64,000 bases of DNA from Rhizophagus irregularis (lineage: Eukaryota; Glomeromycota; Glomeromycetes; Glomerales; Glomeraceae): assembly GCF_026210795.1 (NCBI RefSeq), contig NC_089444.1, positions 3,400,501-3,464,500 on the forward strand, read 5' to 3'. The first letter of the stretch is position 1, and each line of letters opens with the position of its first letter. The notes beneath the pieces are model-generated. The model was not told the DNA's origin and ran no database searches. It saw nothing but the letters and a program-made list of their open reading frames with translations. Below are positions 23,023 through 32,570 of this stretch, one piece after another. The translations under genes and the position numbers were made by a program.

Positions 23023-24328
23023 TGTCACCCCCGTCTGCCACCCGGCGGTAAACAAAGTTCCCAGCTTCTGTTATATGTGCTCCACGAAACATTAACATTC
23101 TTGCTTGGTTTAGTTTTATTACTACTTAACTTTCAAATTGCGATAGCTCTCGCCACAATATTTCATCCATTATCTTCTTTCAAAATACGATAGTTCTCTT
23201 TACAAAAGTTTATATTTTATTTATTTCATAATTCTTATTATGACATTAAATTCACCATGAATTTGTCCAATTAAAATTAATTAAGCGAACATTACAGTAA
23301 AGTTTAGGGCGAACCTATTACCTTTAAAATAACATTACGCTTTACTAACAATTAATTAAACAAAATTACTTTTTCATCATAAGAAAATAGTAACAAAAAC
23401 AATCGAAACAATTAATTTTCATATAAAGGGTATTTTATTTATTCTTCATAAAATTCACAATTAACTAATTTACTTAAAGTTTTACATCGTATCTGACGAC
23501 TGTCGAATTCACCTCCCATTCCGCTCCTATTTAAACCAACTTTCTTATTCTTTCTTTTCTTACTTCTTATTTCTTTCTAATATTTTATATGTTATCTTTT
23601 ATGCGCTATCTTATATGCTATTTTATATGTTATCTTTTCTAATATGTTATACTATTTTAGTATGCTATCTTTTCTTTAAAATAATCTTTCGCATATTATG
23701 TTGTAAAGATATAATCCATCTTTTGTGGCTGTGCTATCTTTTCTTTAAAATAAAATAATCTTTCAAATATTATATCGTAAAGATCCATCTTTTGTGGCTG
23801 TGCATTCTTTTCTTTAAAATAAAATAATCTTTCAAATATTGTATCGCAAAGATCCATCTTTTGTGGCTGTGCTATCTTTTCTTTAAAATAAAATAATCTT
23901 TCAAATATTGTATCGCAAAGATCCATCTTTTGTGGCTGTGCTATCTTTTCTACTGCGTCTCGTCAGCTATTCTTCTACTGCGGCTGCAGTTCATCAATAT
24001 TTTACATGTTCCTATTTTTTTGTTCCTTTAATTCGCTATCCTTCCTTTTTATATGATTTATCATTTGTGGCTTATGATTACTCCTCCTAATTGTTCCTAT
24101 TGTTTAACTTGATAAACTGGTTGCTAAGCCACATCGATCAACTCCCCACTTGATCTATTGGTTCTCCGTTAATCATTTAATAAACATTACATCATGTAGA
24201 TCATTCCTTCTCCTAAAAGTTTATCCTTTCCGGTTAATTTTATCCCATCATGTGACTTTCTATCGTTTGATCTTTTATTCCATATTATTCCTCCATATTA
24301 TGCGATTACTCCAGTATCTATGGCTACA
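23023..24328 (-). repeat. 3' LTR of copy 2
   Basis: 1,306 bp, TG..CA. Line-by-line comparison with 34299-35604 showed no difference over the stretches checked. It contains a 69-bp tandem array (about 23700-23945) that gives a spurious open frame. Confidence 0.93.
23700..23945. repeat. 69-bp tandem repeat in the LTR
   Basis: About 3.5 copies of a unit with GATCCATCTTTTGTGGCTGT and TTCTTTAAAATAAAATAATC, repeated identically in the other LTR at about 34976-35221. The unit length being a multiple of three explains the open frames here. Confidence 0.9.
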
Positions 24329-24345
24329 GTTTGCCCCCCACCTAA
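24329..24345 (-). other. Polypurine tract of copy 2
   Basis: On the minus strand AGGTGGGGGGCAAAC lies directly before the 3' LTR and 15-30 nt after the integrase stop, the expected place for plus-strand priming. Confidence 0.75.
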
Positions 24346-24358
24346 AATTTGAGTCCCA

Positions 24359-25546
24359 TCAAATTCGAACTATTACTTCAAAATTTGTCCTATCAATATA
24401 TTCTTTCAGTAATTCACCATTTACTGGTGTTTTCAATATCTTCCCTTCCATAGTTTTAATTCTGTATGATCCTTTAGAAATTATCTCATGTACATAATAA
24501 GGTCCTTTCCATTTTTCTTCTAACTTTCCAGACCATTGTTTTTCTTTTGCTGCGTCATAATATAGTACTTTATCTCCGATTTGTAATTTCTGCTTTATTC
24601 TATTCTTTTTATCATGGTACGATTTTTGTTTTTCCTGAGATTTCCTGACATTTTCTTTAGCTTGATTCCTAATGTTTGGTAATCCTTCGATCAACCCATT
24701 AACTCTCTCTGCCATGGTAATTTCCTTATCTTCTAAATCTAATAATGTCTTCATTTGTCTCCCATATATTAAATATCCTGGTTCCATTTTCGTTGAATCA
24801 TTCCTTTTAGTTCGATACGCGAACAATACTCCTGGTACTTTCAAATCCCAATCTTCGATATTACTTAGCTTTGCTAATGATTCACATAATGTCTTATTAA
24901 ATCTTTCAATTAACCCATTAGTTTTTGGATGATAAGGCGTTGAAAAGTTATGTTTTATCTGAAATTCCTCCATTAATGATTTCACTAATTTATTATTGAA
25001 ATGACTCCCTCTATCACTCAATATCTTCTTTGGACATCCATGCCTACATATTATATCTTCATAAATAAATCTTGCAATTTCCTTAGCATCTGCTGTTTCC
25101 AATGCCTTTGCTTCAGGCCATTTTGTAAAATAATCCATCGCTGTAACTATATATCTATTATTTCTCTTTGTTACTGGTAATGGTCCCACTACATCAATCC
25201 CAATTTGATAAAATGGTTCTATAACTTTGATTACATTCAGTTCATGTTTTCCTATTGGTTTTCCTCTTCTCTGACAATTATTACATGATTTGACATAAGC
25301 TTCTACATCTTTTCTCATCCCTTTCCAATAATACCCATCCTTGATCCTATTATACGTTGCATTTATTCCAAAGTGTCCTGATAATTCATGATCATGAGCT
25401 ATGTACATTAACCCTTCAAATTCGTATTTTCTTATCACTCTTAGTCTTTTCTCATCTTTTATTTTGTAAATTAATCCTCCTATAATTTCATATCCCCGTT
25501 CGTCATTGATATTCCTCGCTATCCTATTATATTCTTCCTCTTCCAT
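24359..25546 (-). CDS. Integrase (copy 2)
   Basis: 395 residues. The N-terminal zinc site is H53-x4-H58 with C88-x2-C91. The catalytic core has D118 (GIDVVGPLP), D178 (LSDRGSHF) and E214 (NGLIERFN), with exactly 35 residues between the second Asp and the Glu (DD35E). A C-terminal WKGPYYV motif is the GPY/F module of Ty3/Gypsy integrases; I see no chromodomain. It inserts the cDNA copy into chromosomal DNA. It lies in a different frame from the RT ORF, 140 bp away, beyond a small repeat array and ORF, so it needs recoding, splicing or separate initiation. Intact. Confidence 0.92.
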   Translation of the reverse strand: MEEEEYNRIARNINDERGYEIIGGLIYKIKDEKRLRVIRKYEFEGLMYIAHDHELSGHFGINATYNRIKDGYYWKGMRKDVEAYVKSCNNCQRRGKPIGKHELNVIKVIEPFYQIGIDVVGPLPVTKRNNRYIVTAMDYFTKWPEAKALETADAKEIARFIYEDIICRHGCPKKILSDRGSHFNNKLVKSLMEEFQIKHNFSTPYHPKTNGLIERFNKTLCESLAKLSNIEDWDLKVPGVLFAYRTKRNDSTKMEPGYLIYGRQMKTLLDLEDKEITMAERVNGLIEGLPNIRNQAKENVRKSQEKQKSYHDKKNRIKQKLQIGDKVLYYDAAKEKQWSGKLEEKWKGPYYVHEIISKGSYRIKTMEGKILKTPVNGELLKEYIDRTNFEVIVRI

Positions 25547-25559
25547 GTCTATGTTGTAA

Positions 25560-25670
25560 TTCTAAAAGCTAAAGTGTTGTAAAAGGTTGAAATGTTATAA
25601 AGGGTTGAAGTGTTGTAAAAATTAAGGTGTTGTAAAAATTAAGGTGTTGTAAAAATAAAGCGTCGTGATA
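25560..25670. repeat. Short GTTGTAAAA-type tandem repeat between integrase and small ORF
   Basis: Five to six degenerate copies of AAG(T/G)GTTGTAAAAATT-like units of 18-20 bp on the + strand. Non-coding spacer. Confidence 0.7.
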
Positions 25671-25686
25671 ACTGTTCCATATATTT

Positions 25687-26028
25687 TTAATTTTTATCTC
25701 TCGATTTATTTTTGATCCTTGGTATTTCTATCCTTCTTATATATTTTTCATTCCCTATAATCAATTTAGATCGTACCCATCCTAATCCTTTTTCTATTGG
25801 TCTTTCTTCTATTATCATATTGTTTCCATCTTCCATAATTAATTTTACCTTTTTCTCTTTTAGTCTTATTATAATGTGTACATCTACTAGTATGAAGTCT
25901 TCTTCTTCTTCAATCCTTAAATGGATAATTGTTTTGTTCTCTTCTTCTTTTATAGTCACTTTCCATATCTTATCGACCTTTACTCGATAGGTAAGAAACC
26001 AATTCATATAACAATCTCCTAATACCAT
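25687..26028 (-). CDS. Small ORF between RT-kinase and integrase, unknown function
   Basis: 113 residues, rich in Ile, Glu and Lys, with alternating hydrophobic residues suggesting beta strands (IHLRIEEEEDFILVDVHIII). It is in the same frame as the RT-RNase H-kinase ORF and follows its TAA after only a few codons, so readthrough or a recent point mutation could make it the C-terminal extension of that protein. No family recognised. Confidence 0.6.
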   Translation of the reverse strand: MVLGDCYMNWFLTYRVKVDKIWKVTIKEEENKTIIHLRIEEEEDFILVDVHIIIRLKEKKVKLIMEDGNNMIIEERPIEKGLGWVRSKLIIGNEKYIRRIEIPRIKNKSRDKN

Positions 26029-26043
26029 TTTGGAAATATAATT

Positions 26044-28377
26044 TTAAGCTCTTTGGTGTTTTTCTATCTCCTTATATACTTTTCTCCAACTACTATCGTC
26101 ATTCCTAACTTCAATTTGACTGTATCTTTTGGTATCTTTGTATACATCCTGGTTTTCTTTAAACATTTTAACCATGTCCAAATATTCATTTTTCTTTAAT
26201 GTTGGGTATGACGATTTCTCCATTTTCTTCGTTTCTCTTCCAATATAATTTTCCCAACATACATCGCCATCTTTTTCCAAAAATATCACTATTGATTCAT
26301 CTATTGTTCCTTTTAATCTGAATATTTCTTTTTCCATCTCATGGTTCCCATGTGGAGTAATTAATCCTCTGTTGAAACTTTTCGTCTTCTGATAATAATA
26401 TTCGCAATATGGCGATTTGTCCAGAATTATTATATCCGTATTTTCATCATATTCTAACATTCTTCTGTTTATTTGTTCTACTACTTCCTTTCTAAATTTC
26501 CATTCTGTTTCTAATTTTGATTCGTGAAATTCACCTTTGTCTTTTCTTCTCCTTTTGAATGTATTAAATCTTACTTTTAATCCTTGCTTTTCCCACTCTT
26601 TAATCAAATTTTGTACTATACTTGTTTTTCCTAATCCATCCACTCCGTCGATTATAATAACTTGTGGCTTATTTTCTCTTCCCAATTTCTTTAATAATTC
26701 TTTTTCTGTCCTTTCCTCCAAATTCAAAAGTATGGCTTCTTTATCGGTAAAATATTTTTCATCATCCCATCTCCCTTTAAATCTTTTAGCATTATACCAT
26801 TTATTCCTAAATTTGATATATCTCAATTTCCCCTTATTACTTTCTATTTTTGTTATTTCTTGATTCTCGTTCCTTTCTGTTTCTTTTTCTTTAAATCTCA
26901 GTCTTGATAATCCATCTGCATTTTTAATTTTCTTTCCACTTCTATGTACTATTTTAAAATCAAATTGTTGTAATTTCATTACCCATCTTGCTCTCCTTCC
27001 CGTTTGTTCCTTTCCATCTGTTAATCCTTTTAATGCTGCGTGATCTGTTATCACTATAAATTTCCTTCCTACTAAATATTTCTGAAAATGTTGTATTCCC
27101 CAAAATACCGCTAAGCATTCCAATTCTGTTGGTGGATAATTCTTCTCTGCTCCAACTGTACTCCTACTTGCGTAAGCTATTACAACCTCTTTATTTTCTT
27201 CATTCATTTGAGCTAACACTGCTCCTAATCCTATCTTAGATCCATCAGTTATCAATATAAATTCTCTGCTGAAATCCGGATATACTAAAATTGGATTTTC
27301 TGTCAATTTTGTCCTTAATACGTCAAATGCTTCTTGTTGTCCTTCTTTCCATTCAAACTTTTCATTCTTTCTTGTTAAGTTAAGCAAAGGTTTTGCTATC
27401 TTCGAAAAACCTTTTATAAATCTCCTATAATATGAACATAATCCTAAAAATGATCTTACTTCCGTGACAGTTTTCGGCCTCCTCATATTTTCTATTTTCT
27501 CAACTTTCTCTTTATCTGGTCGCAATCCATCTCTTCCTACTATATGCCCTAAGAAATTTATATTTCTCAATCCAAACTGACATTTCTTCAATTTCACAAT
27601 CATATTATTCTCTCTCAATTTACTCAATACTTTATCTACATGCTCTATATGTTTCTCAAAATCTTCTGAATAAATCATTATATCATCTAAATACACTGTA
27701 ACAAATTCTCCTATATATTCTTTTAATATTTTATCCATTAATCTCTGAAATGTTCCTGGTGCATTCTTCAATCCAAATGGCATAACATTGTATTCATATA
27801 ATCCTTGTGAACAAATGAACGCTGTTTTCTCTTTATCTTCTTCTGCCATTTCTACTTGATGATATCCTGCTGCTAAGTCCAAACTTGTGAACCAACTTCC
27901 CTTTCTAAATTTTTCTAACAATTCGTCTATCCGGGGTAAAGGATATTCATCTGACTTTGTCACATTATTCAGCTTTCTATAATCTATACAAAATCTATAA
28001 TTTCCAGTTTTCTTTCCTGCTAACGTTACTGGAGATGCCCAATTACTCCATGATTCTCTTATCTTCCCCATCTTTAACAATTGTTCAATTTCTTTCTTTA
28101 TAAACTTTCCTTTTTCATCAGTTTCTTTATATCTCTTTTGTGCTATTGGTCCTTGATTTTCTTCAATTATTATTTCATGTTTAACTGTATTTATCCTTCC
28201 CAGTTTCTCTTCGTCATATTCGAATATATCTTCATATTCCCTTATCAATTTTTTAAATGCTATTCTCTCCTCATCGCTCATTTCTCCCAGATGTGTTTTC
28301 TTTTCAAATTTTTCTTCTTTGCTCTCATTTAGCATCTTTACCGTCTCTCCTTCATTCAGAAAGCCAAGACCATTCAT
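26044..28377 (-). CDS. Reverse transcriptase-RNase H with fused deoxynucleoside/thymidylate-kinase-like domain
   Basis: 777 residues. RT occupies about residues 90-300 (FTSLDLAAGYHQV, MPFGLKNAP and the active-site YLDD at 229-232). A connection region follows, then RNase H at about 370-500 (ITDGSKIGLGAVLA; TELECLAV; ITDHAALKGL). Unusually, residues 570-770 form a P-loop kinase-like domain. Its Walker A is GVDGLGKTS (578-586) after four hydrophobic residues, then come DKSPYCEYYY (from 653; compare the DR-type motif of thymidylate and deoxynucleoside kinases) and a basic LID-like segment YIGRETKKMEKS (about 725-737). The start overlaps the protease stop (ATGA). The kinase position, between RNase H and integrase, is where some lentiviruses carry dUTPase. 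All key residues I checked are intact. Confidence 0.9.
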   Translation of the reverse strand: MNGLGFLNEGETVKMLNESKEEKFEKKTHLGEMSDEERIAFKKLIREYEDIFEYDEEKLGRINTVKHEIIIEENQGPIAQKRYKETDEKGKFIKKEIEQLLKMGKIRESWSNWASPVTLAGKKTGNYRFCIDYRKLNNVTKSDEYPLPRIDELLEKFRKGSWFTSLDLAAGYHQVEMAEEDKEKTAFICSQGLYEYNVMPFGLKNAPGTFQRLMDKILKEYIGEFVTVYLDDIMIYSEDFEKHIEHVDKVLSKLRENNMIVKLKKCQFGLRNINFLGHIVGRDGLRPDKEKVEKIENMRRPKTVTEVRSFLGLCSYYRRFIKGFSKIAKPLLNLTRKNEKFEWKEGQQEAFDVLRTKLTENPILVYPDFSREFILITDGSKIGLGAVLAQMNEENKEVVIAYASRSTVGAEKNYPPTELECLAVFWGIQHFQKYLVGRKFIVITDHAALKGLTDGKEQTGRRARWVMKLQQFDFKIVHRSGKKIKNADGLSRLRFKEKETERNENQEITKIESNKGKLRYIKFRNKWYNAKRFKGRWDDEKYFTDKEAILLNLEERTEKELLKKLGRENKPQVIIIDGVDGLGKTSIVQNLIKEWEKQGLKVRFNTFKRRRKDKGEFHESKLETEWKFRKEVVEQINRRMLEYDENTDIIILDKSPYCEYYYQKTKSFNRGLITPHGNHEMEKEIFRLKGTIDESIVIFLEKDGDVCWENYIGRETKKMEKSSYPTLKKNEYLDMVKMFKENQDVYKDTKRYSQIEVRNDDSSWRKVYKEIEKHQRA

Positions 28378-28895
28378 TTTTCCTCATCCCTCTTTTCTCT
28401 ATCAGTTTTTACAATCGATAACAACTCTTCTTTTTCCATCTCCTCATATTCATCTTCACTCTCTGACTCTTCACTAGAATTGCCATCTATATCATCTATA
28501 TTCTTTGGATCTCCATTAAATTCACCCCTATTCCCTGACTCCTCGAATTCAACATTTTTCTTTCCTCTAAAATCAATTGGTATTTCATATATTCCATTAT
28601 CCCATTCTATTGTTAACAGACCTTCTTTCATATTTATTATCCCATATCTTAATAAATCAGTTCCTAATATTAAATCTTTTCTTCTCGAGTCGATTACTTC
28701 GAACTCCAAAGGTATTTCTAAATTTTCGTCAATTTCTATTCTAATTTCCACTCTTCCTAATGAAGCTATGTTATTTCCATCTGCTATTGTTAATACGACA
28801 TTACTTTCCTTCGTTATTGGTATATTTAATTCTTTTCTCAGTTCATTCGTTATTACTGAAGGTCCTGCTCCTGTATCAACTAATGCTCTAATCAT
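28374..28895 (-). CDS. Aspartic protease (copy 2)
   Basis: The active site LVDTGAGPSVI has Asp at residue 7 of this ATG, and the second motif is LILGTDLL. It would cleave the Gag-Pol precursor. The ATG is probably not the real start: the frame is open upstream to the Gag stop at 28980 and is the same frame as Gag, with CTA CAC TCG GGG GAA immediately after the TGA. The protein is therefore most likely made by stop-codon readthrough. It has a C-terminal Asp/Glu-rich tail and ends in ATGA, overlapping the RT start by 4 nt. Confidence 0.88.
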   Translation of the reverse strand: MIRALVDTGAGPSVITNELRKELNIPITKESNVVLTIADGNNIASLGRVEIRIEIDENLEIPLEFEVIDSRRKDLILGTDLLRYGIINMKEGLLTIEWDNGIYEIPIDFRGKKNVEFEESGNRGEFNGDPKNIDDIDGNSSEESESEDEYEEMEKEELLSIVKTDREKRDEEK

Positions 28896-28976
28896 TTTTC
28901 CTTCAATTATTATATTACATCTTGTTGCTTGTGATTTTTCTTCTTTCTGATTAATATTCTTTAATTCCCCCGAGTG

Positions 28977-28982
28977 TAGTCA
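28977..28982 (-). promoter_or_regulatory. Putative UGA-CUA readthrough site between gag and pro
   Basis: On the minus strand Gag ends ..TAT TGA CTA CAC TCG GG and the protease frame continues with no frame change. UGA followed by CUA is a well-known leaky context in several RNA viruses and cellular genes. The 13-nt block TGACTACACTCGG is conserved in copy 1 (1946-1934), although coding around it has diverged. Confidence 0.65.
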
Positions 28983-31900
28983 ATATCTCAAACCATTTAA
29001 TAATTTCTTCCTTACTTCTGGTCTTTCATTCATCATTTGTCCCCAATTAATTGGTACGCTTGAATTTACAAATTGCTCAAATGGATCAAAATCTCCAACA
29101 TTTGGTATATTTCGATTTAACTTCACTTTCTCGTTTGTACATTCTCTAGCAAAATGTCCTTGTTGTCCACAATTGTGACACCTATTATTATTCTTTCTAG
29201 TTTCATATCCTTTCTGTAATTGTTCTTTTGTAAAACCCCTCTTATTATTCTCCTGTGCTTTTTGCTGTTGTCCTTGCCATTGTGCATTTCTTCTTCTATC
29301 TCTTTCATCGTTCATAACCTTGTCTTTATTTCTTTCACTCTTTCTAGGTGGTACTGGGAACATATCATATCTCTCCTCATCTTCATAGTTATTCACTTCG
29401 TATCCATCGAATCCATTATTATAGTTATCATATCCACCACCCTCATTATATCCATCATATTCATCATTATATTCCATATTATACACATTATATCCTTCAC
29501 CATAATATTCTTCATCAAGGTAATTAACTTGATTATTTTGGCTATATGACCCTTTATTATTTCCTCCATATGATCTTCTTTGACCTTCCCTACAAACTCT
29601 AGAAGTATGTCCTTTTCTTCCACATGTATAGCAAGTCATTCTATCCCAGTTCATATTATTTCTTTGGACATTATTATTTCCGATCGGTCTCCTATCATTC
29701 CTATTCCTTTGCATTACATACGCTTCATTTCTTTGCATTACATGTGCTTCCAACCTTTTTATTCCATTAATTAACTCATCCCATTCATCACTTTTAACTT
29801 CTTTATTTTGTAATTCTTTCGCAATTGGATTCATTCCTTTATACTTATTTGTCTCTTCTTTCAAAATTTCTTCCATGTTTTTCTCTTGTCCTACTCGTTT
29901 CATATCCAACCCTGTTGTTTTCATTAACAATTCATCTTTCGCTTCCTCTTCTCTTTTTGCTTCGTTAACTGCATCATTCAGATTCGTCGGATTACTTCTC
30001 CTAACATGATAACCTAGCATAGCATCTAACCCTTGAATAAAATAATTCACTTGATATAAATCATCTAACGCATGACCTCTAGTTGCAACTCTTAATATTG
30101 ACCTAAATCTTCTAATATATTCCTCAACACTTTCATTTGTTCCCTGTCTAATTCTTGTTAATTCTAACATCTTTCTTCTTTGAATATCATTCCTAGTAAA
30201 TCTGTCGATTAATCTTCTTTTTAAATTCCTGTCCTCATTATGGTCACACCAATTCACTAAATTAGCTGCTACCCTTTCTTTTTCCTCATTATACCATTGT
30301 AATGCAATTCCTCTTAAACAAGTTATAGCTATGTTTGCCTTATTTTGTCTACATACACCTCCTCCAACATTTCCTTCTGGTCGTCCACTTACTGTAAATG
30401 CTATCTCAAATTGTCTAATCCAATCATTAATATCTTCATCCTCTTTTCCACTAAAAGTTGGCATACCTACTATTCCCCCCATTCCTGCAGTCTGAATCCT
30501 ATCCGCCAAAGTCTGTCCTGCTCCTAACGCATTATCTAATGCATTTGGTGCCAATCCCATAGCATTCTCCATTATTCTTCTTATTTGTGCTTCATTTGCC
30601 ATATTTACTATATTCTCTTGAAATAATTCTTGTAAATTGTAATCAGATATTTCACTTTCTGTGTCAGAATTTTTAAAATTTAATGAACTATTCGAATCTG
30701 AATTTTGATTCAGACCAAAACCTCCTGTATTTATAACATTTTCGATTTCATTTTCAGATTCTTCTTCTTCAAAATCTTCATCACTTCCGTCCCATATTTC
30801 ATCCGGACTTAATATTTCTCCAATCTTTTCTGAATTATCCGTATTGTCTTCTTCTGATTCTTCATTATCACTCTTTTCACCACTTTCTTCACTATCCATT
30901 ACTCCTGCTTGTTCTTTCAACAACTTATCTAACTTTTTCTTCAATTCTTTTTCCGACTCATTCTTATTTTCTTGAAAGATTTCAATGAATTCTTTATCTA
31001 AAATTTCTCCATCTGTATATCCCATACTAGTTAATCTTAACAATTCTTCTTCAGTTATCATTGTTCCAATATCTTCAAAAATCTTTTGCAATCTTTTTAC
31101 CCGATCATCAATTTCATCGATATTTTCTTCTTCACAATCTTTGCATACCATTCCTCTTACTCTAGACATATCATCCATCCATCCTAATCTAAACATATCA
31201 TTCATCCATCTTATTTCGCATCTTTCGCACCAAGTTGTATTCTGGTTTAACCACTTATGAATTTCTTTTCTTAATTCTTTATCTTCCAAATCTATCATTT
31301 CCATATATTCTTCCACAAATTCTTTAGTTACTATTATTCGATTATTTACCCCAAAACTCTTCATTCTTTGAATTTCTGACACATCTATTTCATATCCCAA
31401 TTTTTCTAAGTTATTTCTTAATTCTATTAGCTCATCTTGTTCATTCTTCTGCGCTTCTTTAACACATTCCCCGCATTCGCTATCCGCTTCGTCCATTTCG
31501 AACCTTCTATTACCACATTTTTCACATCTTATTGTTTCTTTTTCTAACCATTCTTTTATCCTCAATTCTTTTTCCCTTTCATCCAATTCCTCTATCTCTT
31601 GAATTTTATCCATAAATATTCTCGTTACCAATATATCCATTTCTATCATCAACTTTATTCCTATTTTCCAAATGTACCTCAGTTGATCTTCATCCATAAC
31701 ATTTGACCTTCTTCTTAATTCACTAAATTTCCATGATTTATCTCCTATTATTATCTCTAATTCTTCCTCGGAATCATTTTCCAATTCGTAACTTGCTGGA
31801 CTATCCTCACTTTCTGAATCTTCTGGTTCTTTTGTAAATCCCCTAGTATCTATAAATATTCTTATTATCTTTCGCATCATATTCTTGTGATATTCGTGAA

Positions 31901-32570
31901 CATTTTCTATATGTATGTTCTCATATTCTATTTTGGACATTAGTTCCTTTACTTTCTCCTCATTCATAGCTATTCCTTCTTCTTCATATAGTAACTCCCT
32001 AAACGTCTCTATTGCTCCTGTCTTTACTCGTAATGGTCCAATTTCTTTTGATGTGATTCTATACCATTGCCAAAATTTCTCAAACCTTCTTTCAACATCC
32101 CAATCTTCCAAAATATATTTGTGTTCTATTAATTCAGGATTTCCAATTAATCTATCAAATACTTCATTCCCCAGATTTCTTTCAATACAGTCCCTTACAA
32201 TTACTAATATAATTGTTCGTAATCCCCTTTCTTTCATTTTTGGTTGTATTCTATATCTTATTGATTCCGTTATTCTATCCATTATGTCTCTACATTTCCC
32301 TTTATGTATTGTATCTTCTCTTTCTGAATTATTCATACTTAACAAATCCAATACTCCTCTAATTGTTACATCGTTATATATTATTATTGTATCTTCGAAC
32401 TTAAATAATGCATCCCAAAATTTCTTGAATACCATTGGTTCATTTCCTATCGGATGACATAATTCACAATTTAAACATTCATCTAATTCTCCCGTTCTTA
32501 ACTCATGTTCTTCTTTATGTGTCCTATATTCACTTTCCCATTGATGGTACCATTCCATCGTATACTCCAA
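28980..32570 (-). CDS. Large Gag protein with N-terminal zinc-ribbon extension and two CCHC knuckles (copy 2)
   Basis: 1,196 residues, much longer than usual Ty3/Gypsy Gag proteins. The first 640 residues are an extension with repeated CxxC pairs (CLNCELC; CEKC..CGEC; CERC..CKDC) and acidic linkers. The conventional gag core follows (DINDWIRQFEIAF; ALQWYNEEKE; RRKMLELTRIRQG; VEEYIRRFRSILR). Two zinc knuckles lie near the C-terminus, CYTCGRKGHTSRVC (from about 980) and CHNCGQQGHFAREC (from about 1131), separated by a Tyr/Asn/Gly-rich segment. It should form the virus-like particle and bind the RNA. The copy 1 homologue has the same extension, so it is a family trait, not a chance fusion. Confidence 0.9.
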   Translation of the reverse strand: MEYTMEWYHQWESEYRTHKEEHELRTGELDECLNCELCHPIGNEPMVFKKFWDALFKFEDTIIIYNDVTIRGVLDLLSMNNSEREDTIHKGKCRDIMDRITESIRYRIQPKMKERGLRTIILVIVRDCIERNLGNEVFDRLIGNPELIEHKYILEDWDVERRFEKFWQWYRITSKEIGPLRVKTGAIETFRELLYEEEGIAMNEEKVKELMSKIEYENIHIENVHEYHKNMMRKIIRIFIDTRGFTKEPEDSESEDSPASYELENDSEEELEIIIGDKSWKFSELRRRSNVMDEDQLRYIWKIGIKLMIEMDILVTRIFMDKIQEIEELDEREKELRIKEWLEKETIRCEKCGNRRFEMDEADSECGECVKEAQKNEQDELIELRNNLEKLGYEIDVSEIQRMKSFGVNNRIIVTKEFVEEYMEMIDLEDKELRKEIHKWLNQNTTWCERCEIRWMNDMFRLGWMDDMSRVRGMVCKDCEEENIDEIDDRVKRLQKIFEDIGTMITEEELLRLTSMGYTDGEILDKEFIEIFQENKNESEKELKKKLDKLLKEQAGVMDSEESGEKSDNEESEEDNTDNSEKIGEILSPDEIWDGSDEDFEEEESENEIENVINTGGFGLNQNSDSNSSLNFKNSDTESEISDYNLQELFQENIVNMANEAQIRRIMENAMGLAPNALDNALGAGQTLADRIQTAGMGGIVGMPTFSGKEDEDINDWIRQFEIAFTVSGRPEGNVGGGVCRQNKANIAITCLRGIALQWYNEEKERVAANLVNWCDHNEDRNLKRRLIDRFTRNDIQRRKMLELTRIRQGTNESVEEYIRRFRSILRVATRGHALDDLYQVNYFIQGLDAMLGYHVRRSNPTNLNDAVNEAKREEEAKDELLMKTTGLDMKRVGQEKNMEEILKEETNKYKGMNPIAKELQNKEVKSDEWDELINGIKRLEAHVMQRNEAYVMQRNRNDRRPIGNNNVQRNNMNWDRMTCYTCGRKGHTSRVCREGQRRSYGGNNKGSYSQNNQVNYLDEEYYGEGYNVYNMEYNDEYDGYNEGGGYDNYNNGFDGYEVNNYEDEERYDMFPVPPRKSERNKDKVMNDERDRRRNAQWQGQQQKAQENNKRGFTKEQLQKGYETRKNNNRCHNCGQQGHFARECTNEKVKLNRNIPNVGDFDPFEQFVNSSVPINWGQMMNERPEVRKKLLNGLRY

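Noticed and set aside
23696-23926. 76-codon repeated frame in each LTR
   Set aside because: It is the 69-bp LTR tandem repeat read through; identical in both LTRs and without gene signals.
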